From assembly GCA_964353875.1 (NCBI GenBank), contig CAYGXU010000097.1:1-13000 (forward strand): a DNA stretch of 13,000 bases, read 5' to 3'. The number at the start of each line of letters is the position of its first letter. The stretch's first letter is position 1. Made by a program: the position numbers and the translations under genes. This DNA comes from MGNI01 sp964353875. GTDB lineage: Bacteria > Chloroflexota > Anaerolineae > Anaerolineales > E44-bin32. Shown piece by piece: positions 1-6,133 of this stretch. The notes beneath the pieces were generated by a model, which was given only the letters and a program-made list of their open reading frames with translations, ran no database searches and had not been told where the DNA came from.

Positions 1-47
1 AGTACGAGGATGATCGCATTGAGAATTTTGGAAGCCGTTTTCGTCAT
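1..47 (-). CDS. 5' end of a gene running off the left edge
   Basis: Only 15 codons are inside the window, reading MTKTASKILNAIILV from the ATG at 45-47. The start is convincing because a GGAGG ribosome-binding site (53-57) sits 5 nt upstream. An in-frame ATG at 57-59 is possible, but it overlaps that site and has no obvious one of its own. The short basic head followed by ILNAIILV suggests a membrane segment or signal peptide, which is inference from very few residues. It follows the methyltransferase gene on the same strand after about 290 nt. Product unknown. Confidence 0.6.
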   Translation of the reverse strand, partial: MTKTASKILNAIILV

Positions 48-339
48 GATGTCCTCCATGCAAGGCTATTTTGTCGGTGAACCATTGTTTGAAATTCGCT
101 AAGCATACGAAACACAAGCAGCATTGATGACTTCTTTCAATTCCGCAGGTCCTGTTCAGGAATATCAGGCACATTTTTGCTCACATATTGATGAGTCAAT
201 GATCCTGGCTTCATTTTTCCATTATAGCCGTATCGCGCCCTGCGCTCATAGGCGAAACCACCGTCCGCCAGAGACAACACTGGAAGGCGCCCACGGTAGT
301 GATTGACGATCAGACAGCCGATGCTCTCATTCCAATAGA
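48..339. other. Intergenic stretch, no convincing gene
   Basis: This 292-nt stretch lies between the methyltransferase stop and the left-edge gene. It contains a small palindrome, TCCTG-TT-CAGGA, at 150-161. A minus-strand frame stays open down to a TGA at 137-139 and reads plausibly (for example HYRGRLPVLSLADGGFAYER), but it has no start codon, no ribosome-binding site and no family I recognise, so I do not call a gene. Confidence 0.4.
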
Positions 340-1147
340 CTATTTTCTGCCCACGTATAGCCCATACCCCAAATAGGCGAACAAGTTTTTGATGATTTTC
401 GCCGAAGGCATGATTTCTTTCGCATATTTCCTGAAGGCTGAATTCCTCAAGTATAGACCGATGAAATCCCTAAATCCTCGTATCCGGTCAAGCCTGTCCT
501 GAAAATCCAGCCCTTTCATCTCGTTGAGACGCTGGCTGAACGCATTGATCTTGTAGGCTCTCACGGTGATGTCTGTGAGGCCAGCGGTCTCCAAGAGCCC
601 TTTCCCAGTCGTCAGCCGCTAAGAACTTCGCTCCGGCCATGGTGCGATTGATATATTCAACCAACTCGGGTGGAGGGGATGCCTGTACCCAAGTGCCTTC
701 ATTCATGCCGACATATCCACCTGCTTTTGTTACGCGCACATATTCACTCACCGTTCTCTGCTTATCTGCTGGAAAAACGGCTACAGATTCGCAGATGACC
801 GCATCGAAGAGATTGTCTTCGAAAGGCAAGTTCTGGGCATCTGCGGTTCTGAACTGCACTTTATGCTCAAGCGACTTTCTTTGGGCTCGTTTTTGGGACC
901 ATTCGATCATCTTGTCAGAAAGATCCACTCCGATGACCTGGCAGCCGTAGCGTTTTACGAGGTGGCATGCCGATACGCCTGTGCCGCAGCCCACTTCCAG
1001 GATGGATTTATCTTTGTCGATATGGCAAAGGGCAGCAAGTTCGTCGGTGGCGTCGACGCCTCCCATGTGTTTTGTGACGCCCCAGTAGGCCTGAGCGTCG
1101 AAGTAAGAGAAATCCTGTTTTGGAGTTGAGGGCTCTTTTGAGTCCAT
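340..1147 (-). CDS. Class I SAM-dependent methyltransferase, frameshifted
   Basis: Transfers a methyl group from S-adenosylmethionine to an unknown acceptor in the cytoplasm. The first frame (1147 down to 488) holds the Rossmann fold: motif I ILEVGCGTG at residues 49-57, the acidic ribose-binding loop VIGVDLS at 71-77, TADAQNLPF at 101-109 and FDAVIC at 114-119. After about residue 185 this frame turns into an Arg/His-rich nonsense tail, while the +1 frame continues sensibly as LLETAGLTDITVRAY and ends with the TAG at 340-342. Removing one G or A from the CCCTTTCCC run at 598-606 restores a 268-residue protein, normal for the family. The break is either a homopolymer sequencing error or a recent mutation. 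The start at 1147 is supported by a GAGAGG ribosome-binding site about 5 nt upstream. The Methyltransf_11-like core is clear; the substrate is not. Confidence 0.85.
598..606 (-). other. +1 frameshift site in the methyltransferase gene
   Basis: The plus strand reads CCCTTTCCC here (GGGAAAGGG in the gene). Upstream the true frame gives AADDWER, and downstream the +1 frame gives LLETAGL. One surplus base within this triple homopolymer explains the break exactly. Confidence 0.7.
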
Positions 1148-1526
1148 GTTTCCTCTCTATTGATGTGTTTATTTGGTAGAGCTGAACCTTTGTTATGGAA
1201 TAGGCGCCCAATACCTCATTTATCTATTCCAGGCGCGAATGGCAAGGCTCGTGTCACAAAGCAGGACGATTACTGCTACGTTGCGCGTATGCCCTTCAAG
1301 GGACTGCGAGATCAGATGCAAGTAACGGTTGGGTATTCGATATACAACCTATTCTTCGCCTGGCAGATAGCCCCTAAGATTTCTTGTGTCGTATAAACCA
1401 GAATGGTCCATAATTGGCTGCATTGCTCAGCCTCTGAATCTGCTCTGTTTGCAGATAAATTTGTCCGTCAGGAATTTCCGTTTCCTCTGCCCACCCGGAT
1501 TGTGAGTGCAATATCAACCTTCATGG
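1148..1526. other. Intergenic stretch with an inverted repeat
   Basis: A 379-nt gap lies between the Fe-S protein stop and the methyltransferase start. The clearest structure is a perfect 8-bp inverted repeat, TGGAATAG at 1196-1203 and CTATTCCA at 1224-1231, each arm followed by GGCGC. It lies about 50-85 nt upstream of the methyltransferase ATG, where an operator could sit. No good promoter boxes and no RNA gene were recognised. A tiny minus-strand ORF just after the Fe-S gene stop (MKVDIALT..., 18 codons) is too short to support. Confidence 0.4.
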
Positions 1527-2582
1527 TTATCCGCTCAAGGCATGCTCTATTTCTTTTCCTACTTCCTGGTTTCCTTCCATCTTCAGGGCATTTTCAAGAG
1601 CCCTCTTGGCTTTTGAGCCACCGATCCTGCCAAGAGACCACGCCGAATATGCCCTGATTTGCGGTTTCGGATATGCAAGTGTACTACATAACAGGCCGAC
1701 GGCTTTCTCTATTTTGATGTTTCCCAGGGCGATAATGGCATTCCCTCGGATGGCATCCACCCCTGCGCGCAGGGGGAAAGAGGCGATTGCTTTCCGGTGA
1801 TATTCTTCACTTGCCGTCACCAAAGGAATAAGCTCGGGTGCCGTGCTGACATCGTCTATTTTCACAGGGTACTCTTCCCTCGGCGCAAGCTTTTCGTTCC
1901 TGGGGCACGCTTTTGCGCATTCGCCACAGCCGAAGAGGCGATTTTCCTGTTTTTCTCTTAAAGCGATGGGAATGAACGCGCCCCATAGCCAGTTCGTAAT
2001 GCATAACTCCCGCTTTAATTTATAGGGCTTGTAGATGGCCCCTGTGGGGCAAGACTTCAGGCAAAGCTCGCATGCGCCGCACTCCGACGCATATACATCC
2101 AATTCCTCACACTCCAAGGGCGCATTCGTGATCAGAGCAGCAAACATGACATAGGAACCATATTTCTCGGTAATGATGATAGAGTTCTTGCCATACTTAC
2201 CCAGTCCAGCCCTGGCTGCGGCCATCTTCTCCGGAATCCTCTCATTCTTATTGGGAACGGCTTCATAACCGCGCTCTTCCAGAAAGCTTTTAATGGTTTC
2301 GATGTGATGGTTCTCCATGGGCGTAAATGCCCTTACACTGTATGCTTGCGAAAATCTTCCTCTGGGATCGTCTCTATCCATTGGAGCCGGGTCGACGATT
2401 TCGTTCAAATAAAAGGCGATTACGATGATCGCCTGCGCATCAACAAGCAACTCCCTGGGATCGATGATTTCCTGCGCCCTGCCTTGCCTGGTAAAAGGCT
2501 TGGCGGTTGTCATGCCGATCAGGTCAATCCCTTGGGATAAGGCGTGTTCTTTCAACTGCACGGTTAATGAGTCAGTGTTCAT
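1527..2582 (-). CDS. QueG-like double [4Fe-4S] protein with HEAT repeats
   Basis: 351 residues, close to the length of epoxyqueuosine reductase QueG, a cobalamin/Fe-S enzyme of tRNA queuosine synthesis. The two ferredoxin-type cluster motifs are complete: C168-x2-C171-x2-C174-x3-C178-P and C219-x2-C222-x3-C226-P, with the extra Cys194 (RELCITNW) that QueG also has. Residues 123-133 (ARAGLGKYGKN) match the QueG 'KAGLGWIGKN' stretch. Residues about 270-340 form HEAT/PBS-lyase-like repeats, as at the QueG C-terminus. Two QueG hallmarks are missing: the GRDYHK segment (here FSQAYSVRAF) and the VD-x-x-P-V-L-E-K segment carrying the catalytic Asp (here NKNERIPEK). It is therefore probably a paralogue with a different redox substrate rather than the tRNA enzyme. 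It stands alone. No strong ribosome-binding site precedes the ATG; a candidate promoter lies at 2609-2638. Confidence 0.8.
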   Translation of the reverse strand: MNTDSLTVQLKEHALSQGIDLIGMTTAKPFTRQGRAQEIIDPRELLVDAQAIIVIAFYLNEIVDPAPMDRDDPRGRFSQAYSVRAFTPMENHHIETIKSFLEERGYEAVPNKNERIPEKMAAARAGLGKYGKNSIIITEKYGSYVMFAALITNAPLECEELDVYASECGACELCLKSCPTGAIYKPYKLKRELCITNWLWGAFIPIALREKQENRLFGCGECAKACPRNEKLAPREEYPVKIDDVSTAPELIPLVTASEEYHRKAIASFPLRAGVDAIRGNAIIALGNIKIEKAVGLLCSTLAYPKPQIRAYSAWSLGRIGGSKAKRALENALKMEGNQEVGKEIEHALSG

Positions 2583-2608
2583 ACGAGAGGCTCAAGCATC
2601 CGATTTTT

Positions 2609-2638
2609 CTCATAAGTTCTACCACAAAGAAGTGACAA
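2609..2638 (-). promoter_or_regulatory. Candidate promoter for the Fe-S protein gene
   Basis: On the minus strand TTGTCA (2633-2638) and TATGAG (2609-2614) are separated by 18 nt and end 26 nt before the ATG. The match to sigma-70 boxes is moderate. A perfect 11-nt palindrome, GATCA-T-TGATC, at 2641-2651 abuts the -35 box and could be an operator. Confidence 0.35.
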
Positions 2639-2690
2639 TAGATCATTGATCGCCTGTAAAAAAGCCGGTAGACGAGGGGCACTTTGTGGC

Positions 2691-2841
2691 GCCCAACGGA
2701 GGCGAGTTAGGCCGCTCGGCGGACTCAGGCAACCCCAGCTTCACTTTACGGCAAAGCGGCGCGCAAAGCAACCATAGAATCCGCGGTAAGCCGCCGAGGC
2801 GTCTCGAGTGAGTTGATCAGATGCTCCAGCCCGAACTATGC
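2691..2841 (-). repeat. Degenerate dispersed repeat, copy A
   Basis: Blocks shared with copy B (10951-11056), in the same order and orientation on the plus strand: CCCAACGG near 2692, CTCAGGCAAC at 2724-2733, GGTAAG at 2785-2790 and TGCTCCAG at 2822-2829. The last two blocks are 31 nt apart here and 32 nt apart in B. The right end, CAGCCCGAACTATGC (2827-2841), matches copy C (4157-4171) at 14 of 15 positions. Its nature is unknown: it could be a decayed mobile element or a structured RNA. It lies about 110 nt upstream of the Fe-S gene start. Confidence 0.45.
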
Positions 2842-3121
2842 TCTGAGCAGGAAAAAGACTTACATCAGCATGAGGTCCAGCGTATCAACCTCATCGAGTG
2901 CGTGGGATACCTTCGATAGGACCTTTCTTGGTGCTAATTTTTGCAGGAAAGGAAAGTGAATGCTTAGCGGGGCACGAGCAAAAGCCGGGCTACTCAGTAG
3001 CTGATATTGTTCTGTTACTTAGCAGATGCCTTGAGACGCGAAGGTGATTCTAGCATCCTGGGAAGAAAGCTTGGCAACTGCAGCGTTTTATGCTTTGGCA
3101 ATCCGTGTTGCTCTCTACCGT

Positions 3122-3424
3122 TTACGCATGAACCGGCTGAATCTTCTTCAAATCACTCGCCTCTGACTCCCTCGCATGATACAAGTCCCATCGAAGTTGA
3201 AGATTCATCCAGAATCCTTCGGAATTTCCGAAGTACTTTGCCAAACGCAGAGCGGTGCTCGGCGTTATACCCCTTTTTCCATTCACTATTTCATTCACCC
3301 GCTGATAAGGCACATGAATGCCTTCAGCAAGATCTCTTTGGGTTAAATCCATCGGCTTCAGAAATTCCTCTAAGAGCATCTCGCCGGGGTGTGTCGGCTT
3401 CCTATCACTTGGTACTCTAACCAT
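3122..3424 (-). CDS. higA: HigA-type antitoxin, XRE-family regulator
   Basis: Antitoxin of a type II toxin-antitoxin pair: it binds and neutralises HigB and represses their shared promoter. The protein has the HigA/VapI signature: PTHPGEMLLEEFLKP near the start, the helix-turn-helix LTQRDLAEGIHVPYQRVNEI, NGKRGITPSTALRLAKYFG, and the C-terminal FWMNLQLRWDLY. An upstream in-frame ATG at 3451 overlaps the toxin stop by 8 nt and would add nine residues. I prefer the ATG at 3424 because GGGAGG (3430-3435) lies 5 nt before it, and because the family normally begins with the sequence seen there (MVRVP...). This gives 100 residues, the usual size. Toxin-first gene order is typical of hig loci. Confidence 0.9.
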   Translation of the reverse strand: MVRVPSDRKPTHPGEMLLEEFLKPMDLTQRDLAEGIHVPYQRVNEIVNGKRGITPSTALRLAKYFGNSEGFWMNLQLRWDLYHARESEASDLKKIQPVHA

Positions 3425-3429
3425 TTCGT

Positions 3430-3435
3430 CCTCCC
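3430..3435 (-). promoter_or_regulatory. Ribosome-binding site choosing the higA start
   Basis: GGGAGG on the minus strand lies 5 nt before the ATG at 3422-3424. It sits inside the longer ORF that starts at 3451 and has no equal upstream of that start, so it decides in favour of the shorter antitoxin. Confidence 0.6.
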
Positions 3436-3443
3436 ATAAACCT

Positions 3444-3713
3444 TCATTCATGGTAATCTACGATTTCGACATCTTCTGGGCCCGCATCGGTCCACCTGAA
3501 ACAAATCCGATATTGCTCATTAATCCTCATACTGTATTGACCCTTCCGATCAGCCCTCAATGCTTCAAGTCTGTTTCCTGGCGGAATGCGTAGGTCCTCT
3601 GATAGCGTTGCGGAATCTAACTGATCCAAATTCCTATCTGCCAAGTTCCACAGCCATTTGGGACAGCTTCGCCTGGCTGCAGCTGTATTCTTGCCATAAA
3701 AGACAACTTCCAT
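3444..3713 (-). CDS. higB: HigB-type toxin, RelE superfamily mRNA interferase
   Basis: Toxin expected to cleave mRNA on the ribosome when free of HigA. The C-terminal two thirds is textbook HigB: residues 44-55 IPPGNRLEALRA, then DRKGQYSMRINEQYRICFRW, ending DVEIVDYHE. The first available ATG (3711-3713) gives 89 residues beginning MEVVFYGKNTAAARR. Related toxins normally have about nine or ten more residues in front (M-I-x-x-F-x-D-x-x-T-E). Those residues are present in frame here as IRNFADSG (3714-3737), but no ATG, GTG or TTG precedes them before a TGA at 3753-3755. The protein may therefore be made without its first beta strand, start at an unusual codon (ATA at 3735-3737), or be inactive. 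The gene ends 19 nt before the preferred higA start. Confidence 0.85.
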   Translation of the reverse strand: MEVVFYGKNTAAARRSCPKWLWNLADRNLDQLDSATLSEDLRIPPGNRLEALRADRKGQYSMRINEQYRICFRWTDAGPEDVEIVDYHE

Positions 3714-3743
3714 TCCAGAATCGGCGAAATTCCTTATCGCACT

Positions 3744-3774
3744 ATCATAATATCACGGTTATCATGCTATATCA
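3744..3774 (+). repeat. Four ATCA repeats across the hig promoter, possible operator
   Basis: ATCA occurs at 3744, 3752, 3761 and 3771 on the plus strand, spaced 8, 9 and 10 nt, spanning from the -10 to the -35 box. Hig loci are autorepressed by the antitoxin at their promoter, so this is the likely binding region. The repeat unit is short and the operator role is inference. Confidence 0.35.
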
Positions 3775-3775
3775 A
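3747..3775 (-). promoter_or_regulatory. Strong sigma-70-type promoter of the hig operon
   Basis: On the minus strand TTGATA (3770-3775), a 17-nt spacer and TATTAT (3747-3752) form a near-consensus promoter. Transcription would begin near 3740, giving a leader of about 27 nt to the ATG at 3713. Confidence 0.7.
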
Positions 3776-3830
3776 ATTGAAAAATGCGGACAGCCCGCAG
3801 TATGTCACGGTAGGACTGCCAATTGGGTAA

Positions 3831-3878
3831 AAGATCCCGCGCAGTACCCCGCATCCGGCACTTGCGCGGCGGGATCTT
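3831..3878. repeat. Large imperfect hairpin upstream of the hig promoter
   Basis: AAGATCCCGC (3831-3840) pairs perfectly with GCGGGATCTT (3869-3878). The stem continues with GC/GC after one bulged base, and AGT/ACT plus CCG/CGG can pair further inside. There is no T-tract on either side, so it is not a classic terminator. It may be an extragenic palindromic element or a structured RNA. Confidence 0.55.
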
Positions 3879-4110
3879 CAAGAATTCTTGCTTCTGATCA
3901 TATAGAAGCTACGCGCCTACTGCCGAAGATGATCATATTGTATGGACATTGTGAAGCACCCGGCCTGTCCTGAACGCAGCGGAGGATTTCCGGCGGTAAC
4001 CGTGAGACTCCTTCCTAATTCATCCCACCTCTGCTGAAATGTATATCTTCTGCGGTGCCGCATTGCGAAGCACTGCCGAATTACCCCGACGGCGTGCGAA
4101 GAGAGAAGCG

Positions 4111-4134
4111 TTCCCTGAGCAAAGCGCAGGGGAA
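4111..4134 (-). terminator. Hairpin downstream of the cytochrome operon
   Basis: TTCCCTGAGC (4111-4120) and GCGCAGGGGAA (4124-4134) form an imperfect stem with an AAA loop, about 55-75 nt past the cytochrome stop. An alternative pairing uses CCTGAGC at 4114-4120 with GCTCAGG at 4138-4144. The minus strand afterwards is pyrimidine-rich but has no run of T, so intrinsic termination is uncertain. Confidence 0.3.
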
Positions 4135-4151
4135 GGCGCTCAGGCGCAGCC

Positions 4152-4171
4152 GATGTCAGCCCGAATTATGC
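4152..4171 (-). repeat. Short match to the dispersed repeat, copy C
   Basis: CAGCCCGAATTATGC at 4157-4171 differs at one base from 2827-2841, and GATG precedes the match in both. Nearby CTCAGGCGC (4139-4147) resembles the CTCAGGCAAC block of copies A and B. It could be the end of a decayed copy. Confidence 0.3.
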
Positions 4172-4186
4172 CTATGACGAGATTAT

Positions 4187-5980
4187 TCACGGCACGGGTA
4201 TGGTAGTCTGCGCCATGAGGATATCCGGCACATCCCAGCCTTTTTGTTCCGCAAGCGTGATAAAAGCGCGCCGGAAAAGCAAGGTAGCCTTTATAGTGGC
4301 ATTGCCGTCCATCGGCGCGGCGAAGGTGTAGGTGCTGGTGTCGCTACCCATGGCCGGGATACGGTTGTCGCTGACAACACGCGTCGGATTCCAGTATGCG
4401 CCGGAGGGGGAGATTTCTGTCCACAGCTCCATCAGGATTTTGGCGTAGCCCTTGCCAGGCAGGCCGGCATAATACCCTTGAGCCGGATCACCCACACCGC
4501 CCCATTCCGGGACTGTCGGACCATCCATCTGAGCCAACGGTTCGCGATCAGGACCCGTGGCCTGCACCAGCAGAATCATCTGTCGCAGGGGCGAATCGGT
4601 GGGAACGTGGTGACCGGTCTTATCGTTAACGATCGTCACTGTCACGCTAATTTTGTCCCCCGCGGGGGAGGCGGAGACACTCATCGTGACCGCGTTCTGC
4701 AACAGATCTGTGCTGGACGCACCCGGGAAGGTGTGCGCCGGGATGGTCAATGGGTCGCGCTCCACGCCTCCTTTGCCAGGAGCAACGTTGGCTATCGGCT
4801 GGCCATCCAAAATGGTGGGCGCGGGCATGTGACATTGCTGACAGGTTTTTCCGGTATTTGGGTCGCTGTAAGGACTGTCCAACCACTCACCAAAGGAGTT
4901 ATAAACCACCGTGTCCCAAAAGACACCAAAATGACATGGGGCGCAAAACTGGCTCTGCTTTATCAGCGGTAGGTAGGTATCCTCCATCGGCACGTTGTCG
5001 TCATCGAACGAGCCGAAGAAGATCTGGTAACGCTGCGGGTCTTCGGGGAAGGGGCGGCGGATATCCTGCGAGAGTACGCCAGGCATATTCGGGTACGGCA
5101 GCCCGGAGGCGGGATTTAGAGTGACATCAGCCACTTTGTGACAGTAGTCGCAATGGACGCCAAAGGCGTTCACCCCGCTGACCGTGTTTGGGTCAGTACC
5201 ATAGGGTGCGTCCACCGCCGCGCCAGGAACGTGGCAGGCAGCGCAGTTCCCGGTCGTGTCAGGGAAGTCCAGCTTGTAGCCGGGGCCGTAATAGGACTGT
5301 GTGAGGTCCGGGCGGAGCGGGAAGCGGCCATAGTCTCGACTGATGCCATAGCGAGTGAGCGGACTCTGATTCCCATTTACATCTGTACCATTGTACATGG
5401 TCAGGAAGCGAGTGTTGTTGGCAGATTTCCCGTGCGCATCGTTATCCAGCCAGACCTGGGTCACGCCGGCTTTACAGGAGTAGCACGAATTCTCTCCGGT
5501 GGGCGATATCCACTGGTAATCGGGATTATCGCTGGTCTGCACAAGGCGCAGGGTGAGTACTGCATCATCCGCTGGCGGGATTACACTCTCTGCCTTGGCA
5601 CAGTAATAATCCTGCTTCCACGCGCTGACTGTGACTGCTGCGCCCTGCGGCAGACCGTACAACAAGAAGCGGCCTTGCTCATCGCTGATAGCCGCGTTGG
5701 TCGTGGCCTGAATGCGGACAGTCGCGCCTGCCACCGGCATGCCTTCAGTGTCGACCACTGTGCCCTGAACGGTGGCGCCCGCCGGTGTGGCCATAGGCGA
5801 CGGTATTGACGTAAGTGAGGGCGTGAATGTCGGCGAAGGTGCTGGCGATGGGCTGGCGGAAGGAGGAGCTAGAGTGGGCGCAGGGACAGGCGTTGCCCGT
5901 TGGCAGGAGAAAAGCGCGCTCAGAAGCAGCAGAACGATGCTGGAGCCTATCATAACGAGCGAAAGTTTGTTAGATTGCAT
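4187..5980 (-). CDS. Five-haem c-type cytochrome lipoprotein with regulatory-like domain
   Basis: Predicted envelope electron-transfer protein of 597 residues. Residues 1-26 are a lipoprotein signal (hydrophobic run, then LFSC with lipid Cys26). Residues 28-68 are a Pro/Ser/Thr tether. Residues 69-147 are a carboxypeptidase-regulatory-like beta domain (VQGTVVDTEGMPVAGATVRI). Haem-attachment motifs follow: CYSCK 166-170, CAACH 246-250, CDYCH 277-281, CAPCH 346-350 and CQQCH 380-384. Extra His at 183, 276, 416 and 457/458 could be distal ligands. The C-terminal 430-597 part is a beta-rich domain with the TGHHVPTDSPLR segment often seen in secreted multihaem proteins. CXXCK in first position recalls the catalytic haem of nitrite reductase NrfA, but the rest does not look like NrfA. 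TAGGAG (5987-5992) lies 6 nt before the ATG. It is last in the operon, so it should be exported with the propeller proteins. The redox partner is unknown. Confidence 0.85.
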   Translation of the reverse strand: MQSNKLSLVMIGSSIVLLLLSALFSCQRATPVPAPTLAPPSASPSPAPSPTFTPSLTSIPSPMATPAGATVQGTVVDTEGMPVAGATVRIQATTNAAISDEQGRFLLYGLPQGAAVTVSAWKQDYYCAKAESVIPPADDAVLTLRLVQTSDNPDYQWISPTGENSCYSCKAGVTQVWLDNDAHGKSANNTRFLTMYNGTDVNGNQSPLTRYGISRDYGRFPLRPDLTQSYYGPGYKLDFPDTTGNCAACHVPGAAVDAPYGTDPNTVSGVNAFGVHCDYCHKVADVTLNPASGLPYPNMPGVLSQDIRRPFPEDPQRYQIFFGSFDDDNVPMEDTYLPLIKQSQFCAPCHFGVFWDTVVYNSFGEWLDSPYSDPNTGKTCQQCHMPAPTILDGQPIANVAPGKGGVERDPLTIPAHTFPGASSTDLLQNAVTMSVSASPAGDKISVTVTIVNDKTGHHVPTDSPLRQMILLVQATGPDREPLAQMDGPTVPEWGGVGDPAQGYYAGLPGKGYAKILMELWTEISPSGAYWNPTRVVSDNRIPAMGSDTSTYTFAAPMDGNATIKATLLFRRAFITLAEQKGWDVPDILMAQTTIPVP

Positions 5981-5992
5981 ATTTTACTCCTA

Positions 5993-6070
5993 TTACTTTC
6001 GCCTCCATCGCCAGACCAGGCAAGCGAAGGCCAGGGGGAGAAGAAACGCACCCGTACAGGGCAATCCGCT
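5993..6070 (-). pseudogene. Relic C-terminal sorting tail behind the stop of the 202-aa gene
   Basis: In the same frame as the 202-residue gene, beyond its TGA (6134-6136) and two further stops, 25 codons read SGLPCTGAFLLPLA, then a hydrophobic stretch, then WRWRRK and TAA. This matches the end of the 969-residue protein (GICGGALALPFT, hydrophobic stretch, LKRRGR): both have C-x-G-A-x-x-L-P followed by a membrane-like segment and arginines. It is best read as the lost C-terminus of the upstream gene. An AAAGGAGG at about 6082-6089 lies in front of it but has no start codon at a suitable distance. The frame ends 12 nt before the cytochrome start. Confidence 0.55.
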
Positions 6071-6133
6071 TTATAATATCCTCCTTTCAGCAGATACTGT
6101 TTGTCTAGCAGGCGACTATTGCCTGCCCTCCTG

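Larger units (their letters stand above)
2583..3121. other. Long intergenic stretch between higA and the Fe-S gene
   Basis: 539 nt without a supportable gene. It holds the candidate Fe-S gene promoter at its left end and copy A of the dispersed repeat (2691-2841). The part from about 2850 to 3121 shows no gene, promoter or strong hairpin that I can support. Confidence 0.5.
3714..4186. other. Intergenic stretch between the cytochrome gene and hig
   Basis: 473 nt holding the hig promoter, a large hairpin at 3831-3878, a hairpin at 4111-4134 downstream of the cytochrome operon and copy C of the dispersed repeat. I see no gene in it. Confidence 0.5.

Noticed and set aside
137..350. A readable minus-strand frame ending at the TGA at 137-139, with plausible protein texture.
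   Set aside because: It overlaps the methyltransferase end and has no start codon, ribosome-binding site or recognisable family. An open frame of about 70 codons is expected by chance.
2691..2712. Integron attC-like site: GCCCAAC and GTTAGGC fit the R-box consensus pair, and all genes lie on one strand.
   Set aside because: The two boxes are only 8 nt apart, far shorter than real attC sites. No integrase gene is seen, and copy B lacks the second box.
3007..3420. Plus-strand ORF of 137 codons opposite higA.
   Set aside because: It is a shadow of the antitoxin gene, with no ribosome-binding site and no protein-like motifs.
4244..4972. Plus-strand ORF of 242 codons opposite the cytochrome gene, with similar ones at 5138-5809 and 7411-8064.
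   Set aside because: They are mirror frames of strongly supported minus-strand genes. Their composition is Arg/Gly/His-rich and no domain is recognisable.
4187..5980. Naming the cytochrome NrfA because it has five haems with CXXCK first.
   Set aside because: Haem spacing (80, 31, 69, 34) differs in the first half, the NrfA active-site Tyr/His context after haem 3 is absent, and the regulatory-like and C-terminal beta domains do not belong to NrfA.
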